Shown: one piece after another, positions 36,669 to 45,929 of the stretch
Layout of the letters: the number at the start of each line of letters is the position of its first letter
Numbering within the stretch: position 1 is the first letter of the stretch
Source: Achromobacter deleyi
GTDB lineage: Bacteria; Pseudomonadota; Gammaproteobacteria; Burkholderiales; Burkholderiaceae_B
Assembly (NCBI RefSeq): GCF_016127315.1
Contig: NZ_CP065997.1
Coordinates: 4,402,001-4,466,000 of the forward strand
Direction of reading: 5' to 3'
DNA: 64,000 nucleotides
Position numbers and translations under genes: made by a program
The notes under the pieces: generated by a model
What the model saw: only the letters and a program-made list of their open reading frames with translations
What the model was told of the DNA's origin: nothing
The model's database searches: none

Positions 36669-36685
36669 TGTGCCGATACGGCACA
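36669..36685. promoter_or_regulatory. Perfect palindromic LysR operator
   Basis: TGTGCCGATACGGCACA has 7-base perfect arms around ATA. It lies in the 113-base gap between the divergent hydrolase and LysR genes, 28 bases before the LysR start. A related half (TTGTGCAAAA) occurs about 20 bases further left. Confidence 0.7.
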
Positions 36686-36712
36686 GCCAGACAAGAAGAC
36701 GGTGGAGACGGC

Positions 36713-37630
36713 ATGGATATCAAGTGGCTCGAGGACTTCGTGGCCCTGTCGAAGGCGCGCAACCTGTTCCAGGCGGCCGAGGCGCGCAACGTCACGCATC
36801 CGGCCTTCGGGCGCCGCATCAAGGCGCTGGAGGACTGGGCCGGCGTGCCGCTGGTCGAGCGCGGCCACCAGGTCTCGACGCTGAACGCGGCCGGGCGCAG
36901 CATGCTGGCGGCCGCCATCGACGTGCTCGACATCCTGCGCGAGACGCGCCAGGGCCTGCAGAAGCCCGAGCTGGAACGCACTCGCCGCATCGTCATCGCT
37001 TCGGGCAAGACGCTGGCGCATTCGGTGCTGCCCGGGTTGATGGCCAACGTGCAGCAGGGCATGCAGCCGTTCCAGCTGAAGGTGGTCACCACCACGCTCA
37101 ACTACGGCATCGACATGCTGGCCGACGGCGAGGTCGATTTCCTGCTGTGCCACGCGCACGAGCCGCTGTACGCGCAGATCGACAACCCCAACTACCGCTT
37201 TCGCCGGGTCGGCGCCGACAAGCTGGTGGCCGTCAGCGCGCCGCTGGCGCCCGGCAGCCGCCACCCGCGCCACGCCGTGCCCAAGCTGGCCTCGGATCCG
37301 GCCGTGCCGTTCCTGGCCTACGCCGACAGCATGTCGCTGGGCCGCATCCTGCGCGACCGCCTGCGCGGCCTGTGCATGCCGGCGCAGTTGCAGACCATGT
37401 ACGAGTCGGACCTGGCCGACGCGCTGCACGCCATGGCCCGCCAGGGCTTCGGCCTGGCGTGGCTGCCGCACACCCTGGTCGAATCCGACCTGCGCGCCGG
37501 CGCCCTGGTGCGGGCCGACAGCGCGCGCAACGACATCCACATGGAGATCCGGCTGTACCAGTCAGTGGACAACGCCAAGCCGCTGGCGCGCCAGGTGTGG
37601 AGCCGGATCGAGGCGTATGCGGCGCGCTAG
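36713..37630 (+). CDS. LysR-type regulator of the first Bug island
   Basis: The 305-residue regulator starts MDIKWLEDFVALSKARNLFQ, followed by the helix-turn-helix AAEARNVTHPAFGRRIKALE, and a normal effector domain. GGTGGAGA precedes the ATG. Its N-terminus closely resembles that of the regulator at 43850 (shared W-L-E-D-F, A-A-E-A-R, P-A-F-x-R and A-L-E-x-W patterns). It probably controls the divergent hydrolase-Bug operon through the palindrome at 36669-36685. Confidence 0.92.
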   Translation: MDIKWLEDFVALSKARNLFQAAEARNVTHPAFGRRIKALEDWAGVPLVERGHQVSTLNAAGRSMLAAAIDVLDILRETRQGLQKPELERTRRIVIASGKTLAHSVLPGLMANVQQGMQPFQLKVVTTTLNYGIDMLADGEVDFLLCHAHEPLYAQIDNPNYRFRRVGADKLVAVSAPLAPGSRHPRHAVPKLASDPAVPFLAYADSMSLGRILRDRLRGLCMPAQLQTMYESDLADALHAMARQGFGLAWLPHTLVESDLRAGALVRADSARNDIHMEIRLYQSVDNAKPLARQVWSRIEAYAAR

Positions 37631-37678
37631 GCATAAAATAGAGGATTATTCCGCTTCCCGACCACAGGATCCCGCGCC

Positions 37679-39151
<1,473 letters not shown>

Positions 39152-39171
39152 TCGGCGTTGGCGGATGAAGG

Positions 39172-39198
39172 AAAGCCCGGCCTGGCCGGGCTTTTTTT
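39172..39198 (+). terminator. Rho-independent terminator after the M20 peptidase
   Basis: AAAGCCCGG pairs with CCGGGCTTT around a short CCTGG-type loop, followed by a seven-T run ending at 39198. The T-run includes the stop codon of the convergent small gene, so the site serves the plus strand best. Confidence 0.9.
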
Positions 39199-39577
39199 AT
39201 GGCGTCGCGGCGGCGGAGCGCGCCGAGGGGCGGAAGACCACGTGGAGCGAGGCGTTGGATGTCACGCGCAGGATCACGTCCGCGCGGGGGCGGCGTGAAA
39301 GGCAGCGGGCAAGCCACTGCAGCAGCAGCCACAGCGAGACCAGCAGGAAAGCGGCTTCCACAAACACGTGGGTGATGAGCCTGTCGGGAGATGCATTCAG
39401 GGGGGCGAGTCGCACGGCGCTGTGCAAGCCGTCTTCGGCCAGCAGCGCCTGCATGCGCGCCGTCAGGAGAGCCATGGCATCGATGTTCTCGATGTAGAAG
39501 TCTTCGCGTCGCCGTAGCAGCGCCGCCAGCGCATCGTCGGACAGGTGGTCGGCGAAGTAGGTGAGCGCGATGGCCAT
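39197..39577 (-). CDS. Small single-helix membrane protein, hypothetical
   Basis: From the ATG at 39577, preceded by GAGGAACGG, the product has 126 residues. The first half is soluble and helical (ALLRRREDFYIENIDAMALL, ARMQALLAEDGLHSAV). A transmembrane helix follows around residues 76-95 (VFVEAAFLLVSLWLLLQWLA), then a basic tail (R-C-L-S-R-R-P-R-A). No family is recognised. It lies 128 bases after crcB on the same strand and might share its fluoride-responsive transcript. Confidence 0.6.
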   Translation of the reverse strand: MAIALTYFADHLSDDALAALLRRREDFYIENIDAMALLTARMQALLAEDGLHSAVRLAPLNASPDRLITHVFVEAAFLLVSLWLLLQWLARCLSRRPRADVILRVTSNASLHVVFRPSARSAAATP

Positions 39578-39705
39578 CCGTTCCTCACAGGGTAGTCGTG
39601 GCGCCACTCTAGCGCGGCTCCGTCGCGCGGCGTCACAGGCTCCGGCAATGTCGGACGAATGGCGAATAGCGAGCGCGGCCGTCAACGGCGCCCCGGCCGC
39701 CGCCG

Positions 39706-40077
39706 TCACAGCGTCCGCACCAGCGCCATCCCGCCGAATAGCGCCGCCAGCCCCAGGCCGAGCGACAGGCCGGCGTACAGCAGCGCCAGGCCGGCGCGGC
39801 CCTGTTCCACATGCAGCGCCGTTTCCAGCGCGAAGGTCGAGAAGGTGGTGAAGCCGCCGACGATGCCGGTGGTCAGGAACAGCCGGGTCGGCTGCGACAC
39901 CGAGAATTTCAACGCCAGCAATTCGGTGATCAGCCCCATGACGAAGCAGCCGATCACGTTGGTGGCCAGGGTGGCGTAGGGGAAGGCGATCCAGCCCAGC
40001 CGCAGCGCGGCCAGGCTCATGCCGTAGCGCGCGGCGGAACCCAGGCCGCCGCCGACGAATACCAGCAGTAGATTCAA
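39706..40077 (-). CDS. crcB: Fluoride channel CrcB/Fluc
   Basis: The 123-residue inner-membrane protein forms a dual-topology dimer that expels fluoride. It has four helices and the family motifs GGGLGSAARYG, ATLATNVIGCFVMG and the fluoride-box stretch GIVGGFTTFSTFALE. The start is a TTG with GGAGAG 5 bases before it, giving M-N-L-L-L-V-F-V-G-G-G. Its leader contains a complete fluoride riboswitch (40178-40300), so expression rises with fluoride. This agreement of RNA and protein makes the assignment very firm. Confidence 0.97.
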   Translation of the reverse strand: MNLLLVFVGGGLGSAARYGMSLAALRLGWIAFPYATLATNVIGCFVMGLITELLALKFSVSQPTRLFLTTGIVGGFTTFSTFALETALHVEQGRAGLALLYAGLSLGLGLAALFGGMALVRTL

Positions 40078-40177
40078 GGTGTCTCTCCAGATCAAACGAT
40101 GGAGAGCAACAGCCGGGGCTTGCCCACGGGCCGCGCGGTGGGACAGCGCGGGCGGCCTCCAGCGAGGTCGCGGCCCG

Positions 40178-40224
40178 AAAACAAGACACCCGCCGCGGCG
40201 GGTGTTTGTCTGGACGACACCCGC
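40178..40224 (-). promoter_or_regulatory. Expression platform: antiterminator/terminator switch of crcB
   Basis: On the minus strand three segments follow the aptamer: GCGGGTGT (40217-40224), ACACCCGC (within 40197-40205) and GGCGGGTGT (40186-40194), then CTTGTTTT. The middle segment can pair with either neighbour. Pairing with the first gives an antiterminator. Pairing with the last gives a 9-bp terminator stem before the T-rich tail. The two folds exclude each other. Confidence 0.85.
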
Positions 40225-40240
40225 TGCGGGCATGTTGCCC

Positions 40241-40300
40241 GGTCAGCAGGAGCCATCAGCCGAGATCGGCGGTTTTGGGAAGCTCCATTCCCATTGCCGG
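40241..40300 (-). promoter_or_regulatory. Fluoride riboswitch aptamer (crcB motif)
   Basis: On the minus strand the aptamer reads GGGAATGGAGCTTCCC, then AAAACC, a GCCG-ATCT-CGGC stem, then TGATGGCTCCTGC. This is the crcB-motif layout: first stem with an internal AUGGAGC, an A-rich linker, a second stem and the signature UGAUG-GCUCC. The pseudoknot GGAGC with GCUCC is intact. It lies about 165 bases before crcB and is followed by the switching hairpins. Confidence 0.93.
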
Positions 40301-40354
40301 CCATTTTAGCCCAGGTCGGTCGCCTATACTCGCGTTTTGCCAGGATTACCCGCC

Positions 40355-40915
40355 ATGATTTCCACTTCCGACGCCTACGCCAACGTGGTTGCCGAAACCC
40401 GCCATTGGCTCACCCAGGCCGTGATCGGCCTGAATCTCTGTCCGTTCGCCAAAGCGGTTCAGGTCAAGGACCAGATCCGCTTTGCCGTCAGCGATGCCAC
40501 CGACGCCGAAGGCGTCCTGACCGACCTGCAGGACGAGCTGGCCCTGCTGGCCGAGGCCGATCCGGAAAAGATCGACACCACGTTGTTGATCCTTCCCGAC
40601 GCGCTCGACGATTTCCTCGAGTTCAACGACTTCGAGGACCTGTCGGACCGCCTGCTCAAGCGCATGCGCCTGGTGGGCGAGTTGCAGGTGGCCACGTTCC
40701 ACCCGCAGTTCCAGTTCGCCGACACGCAGCCGGACGACATCGAGAACTACACCAACCGTTCGCCGTACCCGATCCTGCATCTGCTGCGCGAGGACAGCAT
40801 CGACCGCGCGGTCGAGTCCTTCCCCGACGCCGCCGAGATCTACGAGAAGAACATCGACACGCTGACGCGGCTGGGCCTGGAAGGCTGGCAGCGGCTGATG
40901 CGCAAGCCCGCCTGA
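40355..40915 (+). CDS. DUF1415 family protein
   Basis: The 186-residue cytoplasmic protein has the DUF1415 wording VIGLNLCPFAKAVQVKDQIR with its C-P-F motif near residue 29, FNDFEDLSDRLLKRM, VATFHPQFQFAD and SPYPILHLLREDSIDRAV. The biochemical function of the family is not known to me. The ATG at 40355 was preferred over an upstream TTG (40337). It is divergent from the crcB riboswitch; the 54 bases between them must hold both promoters. Confidence 0.88.
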   Translation: MISTSDAYANVVAETRHWLTQAVIGLNLCPFAKAVQVKDQIRFAVSDATDAEGVLTDLQDELALLAEADPEKIDTTLLILPDALDDFLEFNDFEDLSDRLLKRMRLVGELQVATFHPQFQFADTQPDDIENYTNRSPYPILHLLREDSIDRAVESFPDAAEIYEKNIDTLTRLGLEGWQRLMRKPA

Positions 40916-41027
40916 TGCCGGGCGCGGCCGGCGGCGAAGGCCGTCGGCGCCGTTGTCGCATCTGTCGGGACGCCGCCGCATCGGGGCGCGACCGCGCGGG
41001 CACGGTCGGCCGCGCGCGAACGTGAGT

Positions 41028-41732
41028 TCAGCGGGGCAAGGATGCTCCACCGCAGATGGCGATGTCCTGGCCGGTGATGGCGGCCGCCTCGGCCGACAGC
41101 AGGAACGCCACCAGGGCCGCGATCTCGGCCGGCTGTATCAGCCGGCCGATGGGCGGCAGGCGGGCCGGACTGGCGGCCCGCGCGGGGTCGTCCAGCATGC
41201 CCGTCTGCGTCGCGGCTGGGGACACCACGTTCACCGTCACGCCGTTGCCCGCCAGTTCGGCGCCCCAGCTGCGCGCCAGCGCCACCAAGGCGGCCTTGGA
41301 CGCGGCGTATTGGCCGCGGCCCGGCATGCCCTGCGCGACGCGGCTGCCGACCAGCACCACGCGGCCGGCGCCCCGCGCCACCATCGACGGCGCCAGGTCC
41401 CGGGTCAGGCGGACCGCGGCATCCACATGCAGCTTCCACATGCGTTCGCCGTCGGCGGGGTCCGATTGCGCCAGCGGCGCTACCCGCAACAGCCCCGCCG
41501 CATGTACCAGGGCCGTGACATCGTCCAGGGCCTGCGAGGCCTGGCGGGTGGCGGCGTCGTCGCACAGGTCGACCTCGACATGCCGGTAGGCGGCATGCCG
41601 GGCCACGGCGGGCCCGAGGTCCAGCCCGGTCACGCGCCAGCCGCCGTCCAGCAGCCGCTGCACGATCGCCTGGCCGATGCCGCCGGTGGCGCCGGTGACC
41701 ACGGCGTGGCCTGGCGTGGGATCAGTCGACAT
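41028..41732 (-). CDS. Short-chain dehydrogenase/reductase
   Basis: The 234-residue Rossmann-fold oxidoreductase has the cofactor motif VVTGATGGIGQAIV, the ALVHAAG strand, the catalytic serine region VVLVGSRVAQG, the Y-x-x-x-K pair in GRGQYAASKAALVALAR, and VNVVSPAATQTGM. The acidic residue after strand 2 (V-T-G-L-D-L-G) favours NAD. It overlaps the end of the Bug gene by 11 bases, so both belong to one operon with the DHDPS-like lyase upstream. Confidence 0.93.
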   Translation of the reverse strand: MSTDPTPGHAVVTGATGGIGQAIVQRLLDGGWRVTGLDLGPAVARHAAYRHVEVDLCDDAATRQASQALDDVTALVHAAGLLRVAPLAQSDPADGERMWKLHVDAAVRLTRDLAPSMVARGAGRVVLVGSRVAQGMPGRGQYAASKAALVALARSWGAELAGNGVTVNVVSPAATQTGMLDDPARAASPARLPPIGRLIQPAEIAALVAFLLSAEAAAITGQDIAICGGASLPR

Positions 41733-42690
41733 GGATGTGGCCCTCTTCGATGATCTTGCGCGAGCGCGCCATGTCGTCCTTCTGGAAACGCGTGAACTCG
41801 GCCGTGGTGATCGGCGTGATCGTCACGCCCAGCTGTTCGTACTTGGCCGCCATGCCCGAGGACAGGGCCTTGTTGACCTCGGCGTTGAGCTTCTCGACGA
41901 TCGGCGCGGGGGTGCCGGCCGGCGCCCACAGGCCGTACCAGCTGTAGTACTGGTAGCCGGGCAGCACTTCGCCCACCGTGGGCACGTCGGGCAGGTTGGG
42001 CAGGCGCGCTTCCGAGGTGACGGCGAGGATCTTCAGCATGCCGCCCTTGTAGTACGACAGGGCGCCCAGCACCGGGTCGATGAATCCGTCGATGCGTCCG
42101 CCCACCAGGTCCTGCAGCGCGGGCGAGGTGCCGCGGTAGGGGATGACCATGTAGTCCAGGCCGCCCTGGCGCTTGAGCAGTTCGGTGGCCAGATGCCCGG
42201 CCGAGCCGATCGAGCCGACGGCGAAGGTGAGCCGGCCCGGGTTCTGCTTGGCGTAGGCCAGCAGGCCGGCCAGGTCCGACACCGGCAGGTCCTTCTTGAC
42301 CGAGACCGACAGCGGCGCCTTGCCGGCCATGGCGACGGGCACGAAGTTCTTGTCGACGTCGAAGGGCACCGACTTCATCGTCATCGGCGCCGTGGTGAAG
42401 GTCGAGGCGTTAAAGAGCAGGGTGTAGCCGTCGGCCGGCGACCGGGCCACCACGTCGGCGCCGATGATGCCGTTGCCGCCCGAACGGTTTTCCACCACGA
42501 AGCTCTGGCCGGTCTGCTCGCTCAGTTTCTGGGCCACGTCGCGGCCCAGCATGTCCAGCGTGCCGCCCGGCGGAAAGGGAATCACGAACCGCACCTGGCG
42601 CGCGGGATAGGGCGCCTCGGCCTGCGCCGCGCCGCCGCCAAGCGCCGTGCACAGGGCCAGCAAGGCGCGCAACAGAATGGATTTCCGCAT
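41722..42690 (-). CDS. Bug/TctC-family periplasmic solute-binding protein
   Basis: The 322-residue protein has a signal peptide (MRKSILLRALLALCTALGGG, cut near AQA-EAPY). The family hallmarks are YPARQVRFVIPFPPGGTLDM, FVVENRSGGNGIIGADVVAR, AVGSIGSAGHLATELLKRQG and M-V-I-P-Y-R-G-T-S-P-A. It lies between the SDR gene (11-base overlap) and a DHDPS-family gene, all on the minus strand. Confidence 0.95.
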   Translation of the reverse strand: MRKSILLRALLALCTALGGGAAQAEAPYPARQVRFVIPFPPGGTLDMLGRDVAQKLSEQTGQSFVVENRSGGNGIIGADVVARSPADGYTLLFNASTFTTAPMTMKSVPFDVDKNFVPVAMAGKAPLSVSVKKDLPVSDLAGLLAYAKQNPGRLTFAVGSIGSAGHLATELLKRQGGLDYMVIPYRGTSPALQDLVGGRIDGFIDPVLGALSYYKGGMLKILAVTSEARLPNLPDVPTVGEVLPGYQYYSWYGLWAPAGTPAPIVEKLNAEVNKALSSGMAAKYEQLGVTITPITTAEFTRFQKDDMARSRKIIEEGHIHVD

Positions 42691-42769
42691 GATGTGTCTC
42701 CTCTCGTTTTGATGTCGTCGCGGCTTGGCCGGGGGCTGTCCCGCCCCTCGGCCGCCGCGCGATGGGGCG

Positions 42770-43708
42770 TCAGCGCGCCAGCAGTTCCGCCTTGGCCAGG
42801 GCCTTGCGCAGGGCGTCCATGTCGGCCGCGCCGGGGGCTTCGGTGGGCGGACGCACCGTGGCGTTTTCCAATACGCCGGCCAGGTACATGCCGGCCTTCA
42901 TGCGGGCATGCGCTTCGCCAGTGGGCTCGCCGGCGCCATACACCGCGTCCTTGAGCGGGGTGATCAGCGCCTGCACCGCCTGCGCGCGCTTCAGATCGCC
43001 GCCCTTCACCGCCTCCCACAGGTCGATGATGAGCTGCGGGATGAAGGTGGCGAAGCCGACCAGCGCGCCGTCCACGTCCTGCACCATCGAGGCCAGCAGG
43101 TATTCGTCGTGGCAGGTGAGAATGGCCTTGGAGGCATCGGCGTCGCGCAGCGCCTGGATGTCGCGGGCATACTTGTTCATGTCGCGCTGGCCGACCTTGA
43201 AGGCCTGCACGTAGGGCAGCCGCGCCAGGTCGGCCAGCAGGCTCGACGAATAGGACGCGCGCGTCCACGCCGGATAGACGTGGCAGACCAGGTCGAGATC
43301 GGGCGCGGCCTCGTGTATGGCCTGGAAGTATTCCAGCGCGTGGCCGGGCGTGAAGCCGAAACGCAACCAGTGGTGGGGCGGCATCACATCCAGCGCGGCG
43401 GCGCCGGCGGCGCGCGCGGCGCGGGCGTGTTCGGCGGCCTCGGCGATGCCTTCGCACACGATCGAGGAAATCACGGGCAGCCTGCCGCGCAGCTCGTCGG
43501 CCACGATGCGGGTGACCTGCGCGCGTTCGGCGGGCGTCAGCGAAAACACCTCGCCGGTGTGGCCGTTGGTCATGACGGCGACCACGCCATCGTGGCCCGC
43601 CAGCCAGCTGGCCAGGCGGCGCAGCGCGGGCTCGTCGATGCGGCGGTCGGCGGTGAACGGGCAGGCGATCGCGGGGATGATGCCACGGTAGTTCGGGATG
43701 GAAGGCAT
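42770..43708 (-). CDS. Dihydrodipicolinate synthase-family lyase
   Basis: The 312-residue TIM-barrel aldolase has the Schiff-base lysine in VQAFKVGQRDM and the catalytic tyrosine in CHVYPAWTRASY. The entry motif TNGHTGEVFSLTPAER replaces the classic G-T-T-G-E. True DapA has Y-N-x-P; the Y-P-A-W form and the neighbouring Bug and SDR genes point to a catabolic aldolase or hydratase acting on a keto acid. It is the first gene of the operon and is divergent from a LysR gene. Confidence 0.92.
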   Translation of the reverse strand: MPSIPNYRGIIPAIACPFTADRRIDEPALRRLASWLAGHDGVVAVMTNGHTGEVFSLTPAERAQVTRIVADELRGRLPVISSIVCEGIAEAAEHARAARAAGAAALDVMPPHHWLRFGFTPGHALEYFQAIHEAAPDLDLVCHVYPAWTRASYSSSLLADLARLPYVQAFKVGQRDMNKYARDIQALRDADASKAILTCHDEYLLASMVQDVDGALVGFATFIPQLIIDLWEAVKGGDLKRAQAVQALITPLKDAVYGAGEPTGEAHARMKAGMYLAGVLENATVRPPTEAPGAADMDALRKALAKAELLAR

Positions 43709-43788
43709 GGGTGTTTTCCAGGTCCTGTGGGTGGGGGAATGGCCGCTATGATTGCGGCATCCCCTTTGGGCCGTCCAATACTCGAATT

Positions 43789-43806
43789 GCATAGAATTAT
43801 CTATGC
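43789..43806. promoter_or_regulatory. Perfect palindromic LysR operator
   Basis: GCATAGA, ATTA, TCTATGC form a perfect 7+4+7 palindrome in the 141-base gap between the DHDPS-like gene and the LysR gene, 44 bases before the latter's start. The half ATTGCATA is repeated at 44790-44797, before the next Bug gene. Confidence 0.7.
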
Positions 43807-43849
43807 TGCGCTGCAAACAATCATGGGACCTGGAAACCGACCTCTGGAC

Positions 43850-44773
43850 ATGAATTGGCTGGAGGATTTCCTCGCGCTGGCCGACACCGGAAGTTTCTCG
43901 CGCGCGGCGGAAGCGCGCGCCATCGCGCAGCCCGCGTTCAGCCGCCACATCCGCGCGCTGGAGGAATGGGTGGGCGCCGATCTGTGCGATCGCAGCTCGC
44001 ACCCCACCGAGCTGACCGCCGCCGGCCGCCGCTTCCTGCCGCTGCTCAAGCAGGTGCTGGCCGACCTGGAGGCCGCGCGCATCAAGGCGGTCGCGGCCCA
44101 CGCGCAGGATGCCGCCAGCCTGCGCTTCGCGGCGACCCATCTGCTGTCGCTGACCTTCTTTCCGAAATGGCTGGCCGGCCTGGAAGCGGACATGGAAGTC
44201 GGCGCGATCCAGATGATGTCCGACAGCTTCCAGGCCTGCGAAGACCTGATGGCGCAGCGCCGCGTGCAGTTCCTGCTGTGTCACCGGCATCCGCGCGTGG
44301 CCAGCCGCCTGGATGAAACCGCCTATCCGATGGTGCGGCTGGGCGCGGACACGCTGGTGCCGGTCAGCGCGCCGGACGGATCGGGCGAACCGATGCACCG
44401 CCTGGCGGGCGAGGGCGCCGTGGATTTCCTGGCCTACGGGCCGGCCTCGGGCCTGGGGCGCATCGTGGCCAGCCAACTGCGCAAGAAGGAGATTGGCGAG
44501 GAACGCATACGCGCCACTTTCGTCGGCCCGCACGCCACCTTGCTGCGGACCATGGCGGTGCAGGGCCGCGGCGTCGCCTGGCTGCCCGACATGCTGGTGC
44601 ACGACGACCTGGCGCAGGGCAGGCTGGTGCGGGCGGGCGGCCAGGAATGGGACATCCCGCTGGAGATCTGCCTGTTCCGCCAGCCGACCGACATGGCCGC
44701 CGTGGCCGAGCAGCTGTGGCGGCTGGCCGAGGCGCGCGCGGCGGGGTCGGGCGCCGACCCGGGATATCCCTAG
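43850..44773 (+). CDS. LysR-type regulator of the second Bug island
   Basis: The 307-residue regulator starts MNWLEDFLALADTGSFSRAA, followed by A-I-A-Q-P-A-F-S-R-H-I-R-A-L-E-E-W, and has a full effector domain. An in-frame ATG at 43824 is possible; 43850 matches its paralogue at 36713. It is divergent from the DHDPS-Bug-SDR operon and followed on the same strand by a second Bug gene and a thioesterase-like gene, so it sits at the centre of the island. Confidence 0.92.
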   Translation: MNWLEDFLALADTGSFSRAAEARAIAQPAFSRHIRALEEWVGADLCDRSSHPTELTAAGRRFLPLLKQVLADLEAARIKAVAAHAQDAASLRFAATHLLSLTFFPKWLAGLEADMEVGAIQMMSDSFQACEDLMAQRRVQFLLCHRHPRVASRLDETAYPMVRLGADTLVPVSAPDGSGEPMHRLAGEGAVDFLAYGPASGLGRIVASQLRKKEIGEERIRATFVGPHATLLRTMAVQGRGVAWLPDMLVHDDLAQGRLVRAGGQEWDIPLEICLFRQPTDMAAVAEQLWRLAEARAAGSGADPGYP

Positions 44774-44927
44774 ATAGCCCCCGCTCCATATTGCATACAA
44801 GATACCGTCATTGAGACCCCCCGCCGTTCGGCGGGCGGCCTGTGCTTCCTTCCCCCCTTGTTCATCGCATGGCTCGCGCGGCCGCCTGTCGCGCGGAGGT
44901 CGTGCGCGCCTGTCTGGAGAGAGCCTT

Positions 44928-45920
44928 ATGCCGTTCACCCGTCGCCACGCCCTGGGCGCGCTTGCCGCGCTGCCGTTGCTGCCTCGCCTGGCGCTTGCCC
45001 AGGCCCAGGCCAATTTCCCCACCCGCCCCGTGCGCCTGCTGGTCGGCTTCGCGCCCGGCGGTCTGACCGACATCGCCGCCCGCGCGCTGGCCGAGCGCAT
45101 GGGCAAGATCCTCAAGGGCAACGTGGTGGTCGAGAACCGGCCGGGCGGCCAGGCCATCATCGCCACCGTGGCGGTGGCGCGGGCCGAGCCCGACGGCTAT
45201 ACGCTGGGCTTTGCCGGCACCAACGGCATGATCCTCAACCCCTTGCTCTACAACAACCTGCCGTACCAGGCCTCGGACTTCAAGCAGCTCGGCTCGATGG
45301 GCAAGTCGCCGATGCTGCTGATCGTGCATCCGGCGCTGGGCGTCAAGAACGTGCAGGAGTTCATCGCGCTGGCGAAAAAGAAGCCCGGCGACATCACCTG
45401 CGCCCATGCCGGGCGCGGCGTCATCAACCACCTGGCGCTGCTGCACTTCCAGTCCAGGACCGGCACCCAGTTCCAGGACGTGCCGTACAAGGGTAGCGGC
45501 CCGGCGCTGCTGGACCTGATGGCCGGCACGGTGCAGAGCACCTTCGATTTCCCGACGTCGGCGCTGGCCAACATCCAGTCCGGCAAGCTGCAGGTGCTGG
45601 CGGTGACGGCCGACCAGCGCCTGTCGAGCCTGCCCGACGTGCCGACCATGAAAGAGGCCGGCGTCGATGGCTTCGAGCTGTACACCCGCATGATGATCTC
45701 GGGCCCGGCGGCGATGCCGGCGGCGGTCGCCGCGACGCTGGAGAACGCGGTGCGCGAAGGCACGCGCGATCCCAGCCTGGTCAAGCAGTTCGCCGAGCAG
45801 GGCGTGACCGTGGAGTTCACCTCGTCGGCCGACCTGGACCGCGTCATCGCCGAAGAGTCCGCCATGTGGGCCGGCGTGATCCGCGCCAACAACGTGCCCA
45901 AGACCGACCTGAAAGGCTGA
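44928..45920 (+). CDS. Bug/TctC-family periplasmic solute-binding protein
   Basis: The 330-residue protein starts MPFTRRHALGALAALPLLPR, a twin-arginine-like signal (R-R-H-A-L-G) cut near ALA-QAQA. FPTRPVRLLVGFAPGGLTDI, NVVVENRPGGQAIIATVAVA and D-V-P-Y-K-G-S-G-P-A mark the family. GGAGAGAG precedes the ATG. The next gene follows after 9 bases, so the two form an operon. The other two Bug proteins here have ordinary Sec signals, so export may differ. Confidence 0.94.
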   Translation: MPFTRRHALGALAALPLLPRLALAQAQANFPTRPVRLLVGFAPGGLTDIAARALAERMGKILKGNVVVENRPGGQAIIATVAVARAEPDGYTLGFAGTNGMILNPLLYNNLPYQASDFKQLGSMGKSPMLLIVHPALGVKNVQEFIALAKKKPGDITCAHAGRGVINHLALLHFQSRTGTQFQDVPYKGSGPALLDLMAGTVQSTFDFPTSALANIQSGKLQVLAVTADQRLSSLPDVPTMKEAGVDGFELYTRMMISGPAAMPAAVAATLENAVREGTRDPSLVKQFAEQGVTVEFTSSADLDRVIAEESAMWAGVIRANNVPKTDLKG

Positions 45921-45929
45921 GGACGCGCC

